Shown here: one piece after another, positions 1-8,384 of the stretch
Layout of the letters: the number at the start of each line of letters is the position of its first letter
Position numbering within the stretch: position 1 is the stretch's first letter
Assembly: GCA_023430325.1 (NCBI GenBank)
Contig: JAEZAU010000125.1
Coordinates: forward strand, 1 to 15,424
Length of the DNA stretch: 15,424 bases
Reading direction: 5' to 3'
From: Bacteroidota bacterium
GTDB taxonomy: Bacteria > Bacteroidota > Bacteroidia > Flavobacteriales_F > PHOS-HE28
Made by a program: the position numbers and the translations under genes
Notes under the pieces: model-generated
The model's database searches: none
What the model was told of the DNA's origin: nothing
The model's input: the letters and a program-made list of their open reading frames with translations, nothing else

Positions 1-279
1 CGGCCTGTAATGTGATTGTCGGTATTCACTTGTATCATCATGTTCTTTTCGGAATAGACTGAGTTGTAAAGATCGCACGTCATCCGAGGATTTCAATAGT
101 GTCCGCTTGACTGTGAGCCAGGTACTATTGTGTAAGTCATACCCCGATCAGAACCATCCATCTACCTGTTCTGGCCTCTGCTATCCTGCTGATATTCATA
201 AGATTAAGGATGATGACCCACCTGGCCTTCGCGACCGGCGCATTCATTGTTCATCACCTCGATCGTTAAGGTCAAGAAC
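1..279. other. No convincing gene
   Basis: I see no supportable gene in this stretch. A + frame is open from the window edge to a TGA near position 62 and could be the tail of an upstream gene, but about 20 residues are too few to judge. A 60-codon + frame at 107-289 has a composition rich in Cys, Pro, Arg and Ser that looks like out-of-frame translation. No clear Bacteroidota promoter (TTG about 20 bases upstream of TAnnTTTG) was found before the gene at 280. Confidence 0.5.
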
Positions 280-690
280 ATGGATATGAATGATAAAGAT
301 CCCGGGCAGCGAAAGTGGGACGAGGCCGGACCTGAAAAGGCATCAGGCCGTCGTGGGGCGACTGGTGGACCGTCATACAACGAGGGGCCTGAGGGCGTAC
401 CCGAAAAAAGTTTGCGCAAAAAGATCGGTGAGATGCATCCACACCCGGACGCCCGAACCCCTCAAAAAGGAATGTCGGAAAGCCGGGTTGATCCGTCTGG
501 AGGAACCAATTCTCCAACTCAGGGAAAGGATAGCGATCTGGCAATTACATCCAGAGAACCACTTCGAACTACGAAGGACAGTGAATGGAAAGGTGGTACA
601 CCTGATCAAGGACCTACCACTGGCGGAATGGGTGCCGCGGGCGGTGGACATGATACGGACGAAACCGATGTTTGGGGTAAGGACAAATGA
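280..690 (+). CDS. Hypothetical hydrophilic, probably disordered protein (136 aa)
   Basis: I do not recognise a family. The protein is extremely hydrophilic and rich in Gly, Pro, Lys, Asp, Glu and Ser. It has no membrane segment, no signal peptide, no cysteine and hardly any hydrophobic core, so it is probably intrinsically disordered and cytoplasmic. It ends in a Gly-rich then acidic tail (GGMGAAGGGHDTDETDVWGK). The ATG at 280 (MDMNDKD) has an AAGG at 268-271, eight bases upstream; a second ATG at 286 is equally possible, while the upstream TTG at 247 looks less likely. A second + frame overlaps almost the whole gene (290-736) and gives a basic 148-aa product. I preferred the 280 frame because its codons look coherent (GAx, GGx and CCx rich, with no rare-codon clusters) and its composition is that of a real low-complexity protein. 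It lies 38 bases before a DUF1328 membrane peptide. A stress-related role would be a guess. Confidence 0.55.
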   Translation: MDMNDKDPGQRKWDEAGPEKASGRRGATGGPSYNEGPEGVPEKSLRKKIGEMHPHPDARTPQKGMSESRVDPSGGTNSPTQGKDSDLAITSREPLRTTKDSEWKGGTPDQGPTTGGMGAAGGGHDTDETDVWGKDK

Positions 691-728
691 ATCAGACGAA
701 CTACGTGATCAATTAAAAACTGAGAGAC

Positions 729-896
729 ATGCTTAAATGGACAGCAATTTTTCTGGTAATTGCGGTGATCGCCGCGATCTTCGGATTCACGGGGATCGCA
801 GAAGGTGCAGCAGATATCGCAAAGGTGATCTTCTTCATCTTCCTGGGTCTTCTTGTATTGGGCTTGATCTTCGGCGGATCGCTTTTCAAGCGATAA
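729..896 (+). CDS. DUF1328-family small membrane protein (YtjA-like)
   Basis: This 55-residue protein starts MLKWTAIFLVIAVIAAIFGF and ends in SLFKR. It consists of two hydrophobic helices (about residues 5-20 and 33-50) joined by a short TGIAEGAADIAK turn. That is the characteristic layout of the DUF1328 family (E. coli YtjA and relatives, usually 50-60 aa), placed in the inner membrane and of unknown biochemical function. The gene uses the ATG at 729 with only a weak purine stretch (GAGAG) in front of it, starts 38 bases after the hydrophilic gene, and is closed by the terminator at 916-948. The two could share a transcript. In other bacteria such peptides often accompany envelope or general stress genes. 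That is family knowledge and not something this sequence shows. Confidence 0.88.
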   Translation: MLKWTAIFLVIAVIAAIFGFTGIAEGAADIAKVIFFIFLGLLVLGLIFGGSLFKR

Positions 897-915
897 GCTC
901 GATCACCCTTTGGAT

Positions 916-948
916 AAGCCGGCGGGTATCATATCTGCCGGCTTTTCT
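916..948 (+). terminator. Intrinsic terminator after the DUF1328 gene
   Basis: A perfect 8-bp GC-rich stem (AAGCCGGC at 916-923 with GCCGGCTT at 937-944) encloses a 13-base loop and runs into TTTTCTATT. It lies 20 bases after the DUF1328 stop codon and separates this gene from the long kinase gene that starts at 1043. Confidence 0.8.
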
Positions 949-1042
949 ATTCCCTTCAAGCTGTTCACTTTCAATGTATCCCTGCCTCATTAGTACGAAC
1001 GGCGCATAGGATCTTTGGCTCAGCTATTGTCCGCTACCACAG

Positions 1043-4000
1043 ATGCCTCGCTGGATCGTCTATCTCATCATAGCAGTCATCTGCATCATTGGTGCTCTGC
1101 TCGTAGAGGAGCCCGATGAAGCACGGTCGCTGGTGGAGCAGCAGCAGAAGTTGCAGCAACTTGTCACAGCTGCGGAGATCGACCTTGCCTCCCTTTCCCA
1201 GGAACACCTTCACATCCTTGAAGAGATCGGCCCTCTCTTATGGATGGAAACACACATTAATGAACTGGAAGAACTGCGAAAGAGGACCGGTATCGTCTTG
1301 TTAGCAAGCCTCAATGACAGCTTGATCTGCTGGTCCGGAAGCACGTCCTTATCGTTGAATTCCCTGAATGGATCCAGCCGATCGATAGGCCCCAACGGTT
1401 CGATCTTCCTTCATCACTCTACAGCCAGTGGGCCACTACGCGTTCATGCGGTGCGGCCTGTCTGGGTGGCTACACCGATCAACAATCGGTATCTGCGATC
1501 GGGCTTTCATCCTTCACTCGGAATGCCCACGGGTCTGCGTATTGCAGAAGGAGGGCAGCGTGGTCCCGAGTTGATCACCAATTCAGGGGAAGCACTATTG
1601 CGACTGGCCTGGCGGGATGGAGCGCTGGAGACCGGCCGCTGGGTGATCGTTCGGTCCATAGCCATCCTATTATCATTCGTCTTCTTTCTTATGTTCCTCT
1701 GGTCGGCATGTTCGCGGATCGCGGAACGATCCTTAACGGTCGGCCTTCTCATCTTGATGATCCTGATCGCAGGCCTTCGTACGATCACCTTGTTTTTTTC
1801 GCTCCCTGCACCGTTGGATCGCCTCGAACTGTTCGATCCGGCCGTATTCGCCAGCTCTTTCTTCTTCGCTTCGCTCGGAGACCTACTGATCAATTCGCTA
1901 CTGATCCTGTTCTTCAGCCTTTTCGTGTTGAAAATGTCTGTTGGCCAACGTTTGAGCACGGCGCCCTGGTCCCTGCCTTTCATCTGGTCCTTGATCATAG
2001 GTGCTGCTGCCTGGATCACGGATCTGATCATTCGTGTGGTCAAGGATAGTCGTGTACCACTGGACCTGTTCGACCTGCCTTCCCTGGACGTATTGAGCAT
2101 TCTTACCCTGGCGAGCATGACCATGCTGTTCCTCGCCTGGCTTGCCATCGCAGTAGTGCTCCTCCGGTCCGTCCCGATCGGTGCGAAAAAATGGATCGTG
2201 CTATCAGCCCTGCCGGTCATTGCCTTGTCGATAGATCTTTTTTATGGCTCTGGCCGCACGGATATTCTACCATGGCTCTGGCCGCTCCCCGCACTAGCCC
2301 TGATCGTTCCCAATATCGAGCGGCGGGCGACCATGACCCATTACATCGGTGGCGTACTACTGTTGGCCGCGATCTGTTCATTGATCTTGATACGCTATGG
2401 ACGTGAACGTGAACGCGAGGAACGAAAAGTACTTGCGGAGAAATTGATCAACAGAGAAGATCCCGTTGTGGAACTTCTCTTCCTCGAACTTGCGCCGCGG
2501 CTGAGGGGAGATCGTAACGTTTATCGCATCCTTACCACTGGCCGGCCATGCAGCACCTCCGATCTGGACGAGGTGGTGCGCCAACGCTTCTTCACTGGAT
2601 ATTGGGAGCGCTACGACATCAGGTTGTTCGCTTTCGGCACGAGCGGCCAGGTACTTTGTTCCACCGACCCCGATCCACCCCGGTCATTCCAGACCGAGAG
2701 ATCCATCTTCACCGATCCACGTGCTGCCGCTGACATGCCGGACCTGCTGATGGAAGACCTTCCCGGGCAGGGTACTTTCTATCATTCACGGGTAGCCATC
2801 ATGCCTGTGGATACGTTGCCTCCCGCCCAGGTGGTGATCGAACTATATCCCCGCACGGTTTCAGGCAGTTTCGGATTTCCCGATCTATTGATCGCCGATG
2901 ACGATCCGCTGGGCGACAGGCTTCAGCGGTATTCCTTCGCCCGCTATGAACATGGCCGGCTCGCGGAATTCTCCGGGCGTATCTCATATCCGATGCAGCT
3001 GGACAGCACCCTTTCCAACGGCTGGAACGAGCGCGATGGTCACGAACATTTCGTGGCAAACGCAACAACGGAAACCCACCTCGTTCTCAGCCTTCCATTG
3101 CCCAAACCGCTGGATATCATAACCACATTCAGCTACCTCTTCACCTTCTTCAGCCTTATCGCACTCCTCACAGCGATCATTATCCATGCTTTCCAGGGCC
3201 GTTACCAAGTCGGCCTGCGCACCAAGGTCCGCGCAGCCCTGCTGCTGTTCGCGGCGATCAGCCTTCTCGTACTCGGCATTGGAGCGCGGCATCTACTTGA
3301 CCGTCAATTCTCTGAGCGCGCCGACCGCACATTGCTGGAAAAAGCGCGATCAGTACATAATGAGCTGCAACAAAAGCTGGATGGGCTGAAGAGTGTCGCC
3401 GAGGAACGATCGCCTTATCTGGATCATCTTCTTGGCCGCGCGAGCAATGTCTTCTTCACGGACATCACCATTTATGACATGGCTGGAAAAGCGATCGCGT
3501 CTTCGCGTCCGCAAATGTTCACATCAGGGCTGCTCGGCCCGCGAATGGACCCTGTGGCATTCACCGAAGTGGCGCTGAAGAAAAAAAGCTCGTTCATCCA
3601 TGAGGAGAGCGTAGGTTCGGCATCCTTCCGATCGGCCTATCTGCCATTGAGGGACCGCCGGGGAGATATCCTGGCCTATCTCAGCCTGCCCTCATTCGCC
3701 GATCAACGCCAACAGGAAGAAGAACGAAGCGATGTATTGATAGCAGTGGTGAACCTTTTCGTACTGCTTTTCGCCTTGAGCGTACTGGTGGCCTTGGTGA
3801 TCAGCAATTGGACGTTGAGACCATTGCAGTTGCTCGAACGCGGGCTTCGTCGTGTCGCGCTTCGCGGCAATGAACCCATCGCCTACTTCGGTGAGGACGA
3901 AGTAGGGCAATTGGTACAGGTGTATAATCGCAAAGTGGAGGAGCTGCAGCGCAGTGCGGAACAACTGGCGCGAAGCGAGAGGGAAAGTGCCTGGCGGGAC

Positions 4001-4645
4001 ATGGCTCGGCAGGTGGCGCATGAGATCAAGAATCCTTTGACGCCGATGAAACTGGGCATCCAACAGTTCCAAAGAAGCTGGGATCCGTCCGCCCCGGATG
4101 CACGCGAGAAGCTCGGCCGTTTCGCGGGCGCCATGGTTGAACAGATCGATTCATTGAACAACGTTGCCACAGCGTTCTCACAATTCGCGCAGATGCCTGA
4201 AGCGAGGCCTGAAAGGATCGAGATCAATTCGATCGTTCGTGCCGCTGTGGAGGTCTTCACTCGTGATCCATCGCATGAGATCGAACTGCATGCCGGAGCA
4301 GAACTCTGGGTCATCGCCGATCGGGAGCAATTGCTGCGTGTATTCAACAATTTGCTGAAGAATGCGATCCAATCAATTCCCGAACATCGTCATGGCCACA
4401 TCACCATAACGATCAGTGATGTTGGATCGATGGCGATGGTGGCGATCAAGGACAACGGATCTGGCATTGAAGCGGCGGATCACGACCGCATCTTCACGCC
4501 AAGCTTCACCACCAAGAGCAGTGGAATGGGTCTTGGCCTTGCGATGGTGAAACGCATCATAGAAGGCTCAGGCGGCCAGGTCTCGTTCGAAACGGAGGTA
4601 GGGCGGGGCACCACGTTCTTCATCTCGCTTCCTTTGAGCGCTTAG
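1043..4645 (+). CDS. Large membrane-bound sensor histidine kinase (NtrY-like catalytic core, 1200 aa)
   Basis: This is a transmembrane histidine autokinase. The N-terminus has one membrane helix (3-21), a non-membrane domain to about 200, then eight helices (about 201-221, 231-253, 280-299, 311-333, 349-374, 383-402, 406-423, 433-451). A charged RYGREREREERK stretch leads into a second soluble domain (about 455-690). A helix pair follows (695-716, 729-748), then a third sensor domain (750-895, Cache/PAS-like in appearance), a last helix (897-920), a HAMP domain (about 915-970) and the kinase core. The H-box is VAHEIKNPLTPMKL with H993, the N-box N is N1107, and the G boxes are DNGSG from 1137 and GMGLGL from 1161, so the core looks intact. 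The H-box resembles NtrY-type kinases. There is no receiver or DNA-binding domain and no response regulator gene beside it. The stop lies 21 bases before the next gene, so it probably leads the operon. The ligand is unknown. Confidence 0.93.
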   Translation: MPRWIVYLIIAVICIIGALLVEEPDEARSLVEQQQKLQQLVTAAEIDLASLSQEHLHILEEIGPLLWMETHINELEELRKRTGIVLLASLNDSLICWSGSTSLSLNSLNGSSRSIGPNGSIFLHHSTASGPLRVHAVRPVWVATPINNRYLRSGFHPSLGMPTGLRIAEGGQRGPELITNSGEALLRLAWRDGALETGRWVIVRSIAILLSFVFFLMFLWSACSRIAERSLTVGLLILMILIAGLRTITLFFSLPAPLDRLELFDPAVFASSFFFASLGDLLINSLLILFFSLFVLKMSVGQRLSTAPWSLPFIWSLIIGAAAWITDLIIRVVKDSRVPLDLFDLPSLDVLSILTLASMTMLFLAWLAIAVVLLRSVPIGAKKWIVLSALPVIALSIDLFYGSGRTDILPWLWPLPALALIVPNIERRATMTHYIGGVLLLAAICSLILIRYGREREREERKVLAEKLINREDPVVELLFLELAPRLRGDRNVYRILTTGRPCSTSDLDEVVRQRFFTGYWERYDIRLFAFGTSGQVLCSTDPDPPRSFQTERSIFTDPRAAADMPDLLMEDLPGQGTFYHSRVAIMPVDTLPPAQVVIELYPRTVSGSFGFPDLLIADDDPLGDRLQRYSFARYEHGRLAEFSGRISYPMQLDSTLSNGWNERDGHEHFVANATTETHLVLSLPLPKPLDIITTFSYLFTFFSLIALLTAIIIHAFQGRYQVGLRTKVRAALLLFAAISLLVLGIGARHLLDRQFSERADRTLLEKARSVHNELQQKLDGLKSVAEERSPYLDHLLGRASNVFFTDITIYDMAGKAIASSRPQMFTSGLLGPRMDPVAFTEVALKKKSSFIHEESVGSASFRSAYLPLRDRRGDILAYLSLPSFADQRQQEEERSDVLIAVVNLFVLLFALSVLVALVISNWTLRPLQLLERGLRRVALRGNEPIAYFGEDEVGQLVQVYNRKVEELQRSAEQLARSERESAWRDMARQVAHEIKNPLTPMKLGIQQFQRSWDPSAPDAREKLGRFAGAMVEQIDSLNNVATAFSQFAQMPEARPERIEINSIVRAAVEVFTRDPSHEIELHAGAELWVIADREQLLRVFNNLLKNAIQSIPEHRHGHITITISDVGSMAMVAIKDNGSGIEAADHDRIFTPSFTTKSSGMGLGLAMVKRIIEGSGGQVSFETEVGRGTTFFISLPLSA

Positions 4646-4666
4646 CCGATACCTTTGGCGCTCGCC

Positions 4667-5449
4667 ATGGAATACAAGAACATCCTCATTGAGACCAGCG
4701 AAAGCATACGCACGATCACGATCGATCGTCCCCAGCAGCTCAACGCGTTGAACCGCGATACGATCGATGAACTGGATCATGCATTGAACGAGGCGGAAAA
4801 GGAGAGAACGGTCCGCGTGCTGATCATCACCGGAAGCGGCCCAAAGGCTTTCGTGGCGGGTGCGGATATCAAGGAGTTCGCTGATTTTTCCGTAGAAGAA
4901 GGACGCGCGTTGAGCGCTGACGGGCAGCGAAAACTTTTCGATCATGTGGAACGCCTGGAGAAGCCTGTGATAGCTGCTGTCAATGGCTTCGCACTTGGCG
5001 GTGGATTGGAATTGGCGATGAGTTGTCACATCCGCGTGGCCAGTGACAATGCACGCATGGGCCTTCCGGAAGTGAGCCTGGGCGTGATCCCCGGTTACGG
5101 CGGCACACAGAGGCTCGCGCGGCTTGTCGGAAAAGGCAAAGCGATGGAAATGATCTTCACCGCAGGCATGATCAAGGCGGATGAAGCACTGCAATGGGGC
5201 CTTGTGAATGCTGTTGTTCCACAAGATCAATTGATCACCACCTGCAGAGAAATGGCCGGAAAGATCATGAAGAACAGTCCACTTGCACTGGCTGCCGCGA
5301 TCCGCGCAATGAACGCCGGATATGAGCCAGGAGTGAACGGCATGCAACGTGAGATCGAAGAGTTCGGTAAGTGCTTCGGCACTGTTGATTTCAAAGAGGG
5401 GACAAATGCTTTTCTGGAGAAAAGACCTGCGAAATTTGCCGATGCATAA
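4667..5449 (+). CDS. Enoyl-CoA hydratase / crotonase family protein
   Basis: This 260-aa protein (ATG at 4667; a TTG at 4655 would add only four residues) has the full length of a short-chain enoyl-CoA hydratase, which adds water to trans-2-enoyl-CoA in fatty-acid beta-oxidation or related acyl-CoA pathways in the cytoplasm. The oxyanion-hole region FVAGADIKEF, the GFALGGGLELAM motif and the LPEVSLGVIPGYGGTQRL motif are all present. The two catalytic glutamates of hydratases correspond to E115 and E135, with the family's 20-residue spacing, so hydratase activity is more likely than isomerase or another crotonase reaction. The chain starts MEYKNILIE, as in Bacteroidota homologues annotated as 3-hydroxybutyryl-CoA dehydratase-like. 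It sits 21 bases after the kinase and 9 bases before the flippase. The exact substrate cannot be read from sequence, and its link with the envelope genes may be only cotranscription. Confidence 0.93.
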   Translation: MEYKNILIETSESIRTITIDRPQQLNALNRDTIDELDHALNEAEKERTVRVLIITGSGPKAFVAGADIKEFADFSVEEGRALSADGQRKLFDHVERLEKPVIAAVNGFALGGGLELAMSCHIRVASDNARMGLPEVSLGVIPGYGGTQRLARLVGKGKAMEMIFTAGMIKADEALQWGLVNAVVPQDQLITTCREMAGKIMKNSPLALAAAIRAMNAGYEPGVNGMQREIEEFGKCFGTVDFKEGTNAFLEKRPAKFADA

Positions 5450-5458
5450 CACAGCTTC

Positions 5459-6970
5459 TTGAGCGCCCTCCGCAAACTCGCCGGACAGACCGCCATCTAC
5501 GGGCTCAGCAGCATTGTCGCCCGCTTCCTGAATTTCCTGCTTACGCCACTGTACACAAGCCGCGGTGTTTTTCCACCTGCGGAATATGGTGTGATCACTT
5601 CGCTCTACGCATGGGCGGCGTTCTTGAACATCGTGCTCACGTTCGGGATGGAAACGGCGTACTTCCGGTTCAGCACTGCGCAGCCTGAAGTTGTACCGCC
5701 CGATCAACCACAGCCGCCGAAAAAAGTCTATCCAACGGCATTCTTCGCGATCCTCTCTATCAGCGTGCCGTTCATGTTGCTTACTGCACTGCTCTCATCG
5801 CCGATCGCTGCCGGGATCGGCTTTCCGGGTTTCGGTACATCTGTTCTGATGCTCGGTCTCACACTGGGTCTCGATGCGCTCACGGTGATCCCGATGGCGA
5901 AACTGAGACAGGAAGGAAAGGCCTGGAAGTTCGTCTCGATCAACCTTGTCAATGTGGCGGTGAACATCGGGTTGAATCTCTTCTTTATCGCCTACCTGAT
6001 GCGCAGTGCGGCCGCGGGACGATCCGACTTCCTTATCGACACTTTCTATGATCCATCATTCGGGGTAGGCTATGTCTTTCTCGCCAACCTGATCGCAAGT
6101 GGTGTGAAGTTCCTGATGCTGTTTCCGCAAATGCCGATCTTCGCCGGATACGATCGCCTTCTTCTCAGCCCCATGTTCCGGTTCGCAGCACCGCTCATGG
6201 TTGCTGGCCTGGCGGGCATGATCAATGAGACCGCCGATCGGATCCTTCTGAAATACCTGCTTCCACCCGAAGAGGCAGACTACCAGATCGGGATCTATGG
6301 TGCGAATTACAAACTCGCGATCCTGATCACTTTGTTCATCCAGGCGTTCCGTTTCGCGGCAGAGCCATTCTTCTTCAGTCACGCGAAAGAGAAGAACAGC
6401 AAGGAGACATTCGCCAAGATCATGGACGTGTTCGTGGCCTTCTGCATGTTCGCGTTCCTGGTCGTCATGCTCTTCATCGATCTCTTCAAGCATTTCATTC
6501 CCAACCCCGAATATTGGCAGGGGTTGCGCGTTGTGCCGATCCTCATGCTCGCGAACGTATTTCTCGGCATCTACTACAACCAGAGCATCTGGTACAAATT
6601 GAGCGATCGCACGCGCTACGGAAGTCTCATCGCTTTGATGGGCGCAGCGATCACCATACTGCTGAACCTTCTGTGGATACCGCTGATCGGGTACATGGGC
6701 AGCGCCTGGGCCACGCTGGTGTGTTACGCCACCATGGCATCATACAGTTATTTCTGGGGCCAGAAGCATTGGCCAGTCCCATACAACGTCTCCAAGATCC
6801 TGCTTTACATGGCCGGCACGGTGCTCGTCTGGTGGGTGGTTTCACAATTCCCCATGGAAGACCGGTTGGCTCATTACGGGTTCCGTTCAAGTGCATTGAT
6901 CGTTCTTGCGGCGATCCTCTGGAAATTGGAAACACCATCCTTACGCAAGCTGGGCCGGTCCGCCGCTTAA
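5459..6970 (+). CDS. Polysaccharide/lipid flippase (MATE/Wzx-like, 503 aa)
   Basis: This is a multi-spanning inner-membrane protein of the polysaccharide biosynthesis/oligosaccharide flippase group (MVF/PST superfamily), which move lipid-linked sugars or lipid II-like carriers across the membrane. The N-terminus (LRKLAGQTAIYGLSSIVARF then LNFLLTPLYT) is the typical first amphipathic and membrane helix of Wzx-like flippases. About 12-14 hydrophobic helices follow, with the expected cytoplasmic basic loops. The start is a TTG at 5459: the preceding in-frame codon block runs straight back to the TAA of the hydratase (5447-5449), no ATG lies between, and the next Met (FGMETAYF) would delete the first helices. 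No glycosyltransferase cluster accompanies it, so a housekeeping carrier, possibly tied to peptidoglycan given the PBP1A downstream, is as plausible as O-antigen export. The substrate is unknown. Confidence 0.9.
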   Translation: MSALRKLAGQTAIYGLSSIVARFLNFLLTPLYTSRGVFPPAEYGVITSLYAWAAFLNIVLTFGMETAYFRFSTAQPEVVPPDQPQPPKKVYPTAFFAILSISVPFMLLTALLSSPIAAGIGFPGFGTSVLMLGLTLGLDALTVIPMAKLRQEGKAWKFVSINLVNVAVNIGLNLFFIAYLMRSAAAGRSDFLIDTFYDPSFGVGYVFLANLIASGVKFLMLFPQMPIFAGYDRLLLSPMFRFAAPLMVAGLAGMINETADRILLKYLLPPEEADYQIGIYGANYKLAILITLFIQAFRFAAEPFFFSHAKEKNSKETFAKIMDVFVAFCMFAFLVVMLFIDLFKHFIPNPEYWQGLRVVPILMLANVFLGIYYNQSIWYKLSDRTRYGSLIALMGAAITILLNLLWIPLIGYMGSAWATLVCYATMASYSYFWGQKHWPVPYNVSKILLYMAGTVLVWWVVSQFPMEDRLAHYGFRSSALIVLAAILWKLETPSLRKLGRSAA

Positions 6971-7025
6971 CGGCTATCTTCGCGACCACTCAATGTTATG
7001 CGCTACGGCGCGTTCTTCCACAAAG

Positions 7026-8384
7026 ATGGGGTGTGCAGGATGTAGTTCCGGAGCCAACGGCAAGCCGGCAGGTTGTAAGAGCAACGGCTATTGCAGCACG
7101 AGCGGCTGCAATAAACTCGGCGTTTTTGATTGGCTGGCGGGCGTGCCGCTTGCGACCGGGGTGCAGCCTTTTGATGGTGTAGAGGTGCGATTCAAGAATA
7201 CGCGAAAAGCGTTCTACCGGAACAACCTGGGTCTGCAATTGATGCCCGGCGACCTTGTGACAGTGGATGCAGCGCCCGGCTTCGATGTTGGTATGGTGAG
7301 CCTTACCGGGGAACTGGTACGTGCGCAGATGGATCGGCGCCGGCAGAATACTGACACCTACGAATTGCGGAACATCCTTCGGAAGTCCACACAAGAGGAC
7401 ATCGATCGGTGGCATGGGGCACGAAAGCAGGAGGATACCATGCTATTCGCATCCCGGGCAATGGTGCGTGATGCCGGCCTGGACATGAAGGTGACCGATG
7501 TGGAGTATCAGGGCGATGGCACCAAGGCGATCGTCTATTACACCGCAGAGGATCGGATAGATTTCCGTGGACTCGTCCGCCAGATGAGCGATCGGTTCAA
7601 GATCCGTATCGAGATGAAGCAGATCGGGGCGCGCCAGGAAGCCGGCCGTATCGGAGGCATCGGCAGTTGCGGAAGAGAGCTCTGTTGCAGTACCTGGCTC
7701 ACCGATTTCCGCAGTGTCACCACCAGCGCCGCCCGGTACCAGCAGCTTGCGCTCAATCCGCAGAAACTCGCCGGCCAGTGCGGTAAATTGAAGTGTTGTC
7801 TCAACTATGAGCTCGATATGTATATCGAGGCGATTAAGAGCTATCCCTCCCAGAACGCCAAGCTCAAGACCAGGCAGGGCACTGGCGTGCATATCAAGAC
7901 CGACATCTTCACCGCAAGGATGTGGTATGGCTTCAAGCGCCCAGGTGAACCTTTCGTGATGGCCGGCTTTCCGGTGGATACAGTGCGTGACATCCTGGCC
8001 CAGAACAAGCAGGGTGTTGAACCCGAGGTGGACTTGAACATGGTGGATGAAGTGGCCGAAGAAGTGAAGGCACCGGATTATGAGAATGTCGTAGGCCAGG
8101 ATGAACTGACCCGCTTCGACAGTAAACTGAAGAGCGGCAAGAAGCGTTCGCGCGGCGGGAAAAAGACAAAGAGTGGTCGCGAAAGATCTACCGGGGCGCC
8201 AGCGAGACCTGAAGCGCAGGGGCAACGCCGGGAGCCTCGTTCGCCGAAACCGCAAGGCCGACCCATGGATAAGGACCAGGGACAAGGTGCGAAAGGGCAG
8301 CAACGGAGCAGCGATCGACGCAGGCGCCGTGATGGACGTGATCGTGGAGGAACACCGAAACCACCAGCCCCACCGGCGGCATGA
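7026..8384 (+). CDS. ricT: RicT/YaaT-like PSP1-domain protein
   Basis: This 452-aa protein carries the PSP1 domain. In Bacillus the homologue YaaT/RicT forms the Fe-S-binding RicAFT complex that works with RNase Y; in Bacteroidota the role is unsettled. I start it at the ATG at 7026 because homologues begin with the same Cys-rich segment (MGCAGCSSG then PAGCKSNGYCSTSGCNKL), with cysteines at 3, 6, 17, 23 and 28; an ATG at 6993 would add 11 unlikely residues. The central domain shows GSCGRELCC (C215, C220, C221) and QCGKLKCCLNYE (C252, C257, C258), the signature cysteines of RicT. After about residue 365 comes an 85-residue tail rich in Lys, Arg, Gly, Pro and Gln, probably disordered and possibly nucleic-acid binding. 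It starts 55 bases after the flippase, and its stop overlaps the start of gldH (ATGA), so the two are translationally coupled. Confidence 0.9.
   Translation: MGCAGCSSGANGKPAGCKSNGYCSTSGCNKLGVFDWLAGVPLATGVQPFDGVEVRFKNTRKAFYRNNLGLQLMPGDLVTVDAAPGFDVGMVSLTGELVRAQMDRRRQNTDTYELRNILRKSTQEDIDRWHGARKQEDTMLFASRAMVRDAGLDMKVTDVEYQGDGTKAIVYYTAEDRIDFRGLVRQMSDRFKIRIEMKQIGARQEAGRIGGIGSCGRELCCSTWLTDFRSVTTSAARYQQLALNPQKLAGQCGKLKCCLNYELDMYIEAIKSYPSQNAKLKTRQGTGVHIKTDIFTARMWYGFKRPGEPFVMAGFPVDTVRDILAQNKQGVEPEVDLNMVDEVAEEVKAPDYENVVGQDELTRFDSKLKSGKKRSRGGKKTKSGRERSTGAPARPEAQGQRREPRSPKPQGRPMDKDQGQGAKGQQRSSDRRRRRDGRDRGGTPKPPAPPAA

Noticed and set aside
737..1009. + strand frame of 90 codons after the hydrophilic gene
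   Set aside because: It overlaps the DUF1328 gene in another frame and runs through its terminator at 916-948.
1010..1017. GATCTTTG as a -7 promoter element for the large kinase
   Set aside because: It differs from TAnnTTTG by the first base and there is no TTG-type -33 element at the right distance.
4568..5707. Minus-strand open frame of 379 codons opposite the hydratase gene
   Set aside because: The hydratase on the + strand has all family motifs and catalytic residues. The opposite frame has a composition rich in His, Arg, Cys and Phe without a motif, a usual shadow in GC-rich coding DNA.
7443..8303. Minus-strand open frame of 286 codons opposite ricT
   Set aside because: Shadow of the Cys-motif-bearing ricT gene; the product has no recognisable motif.
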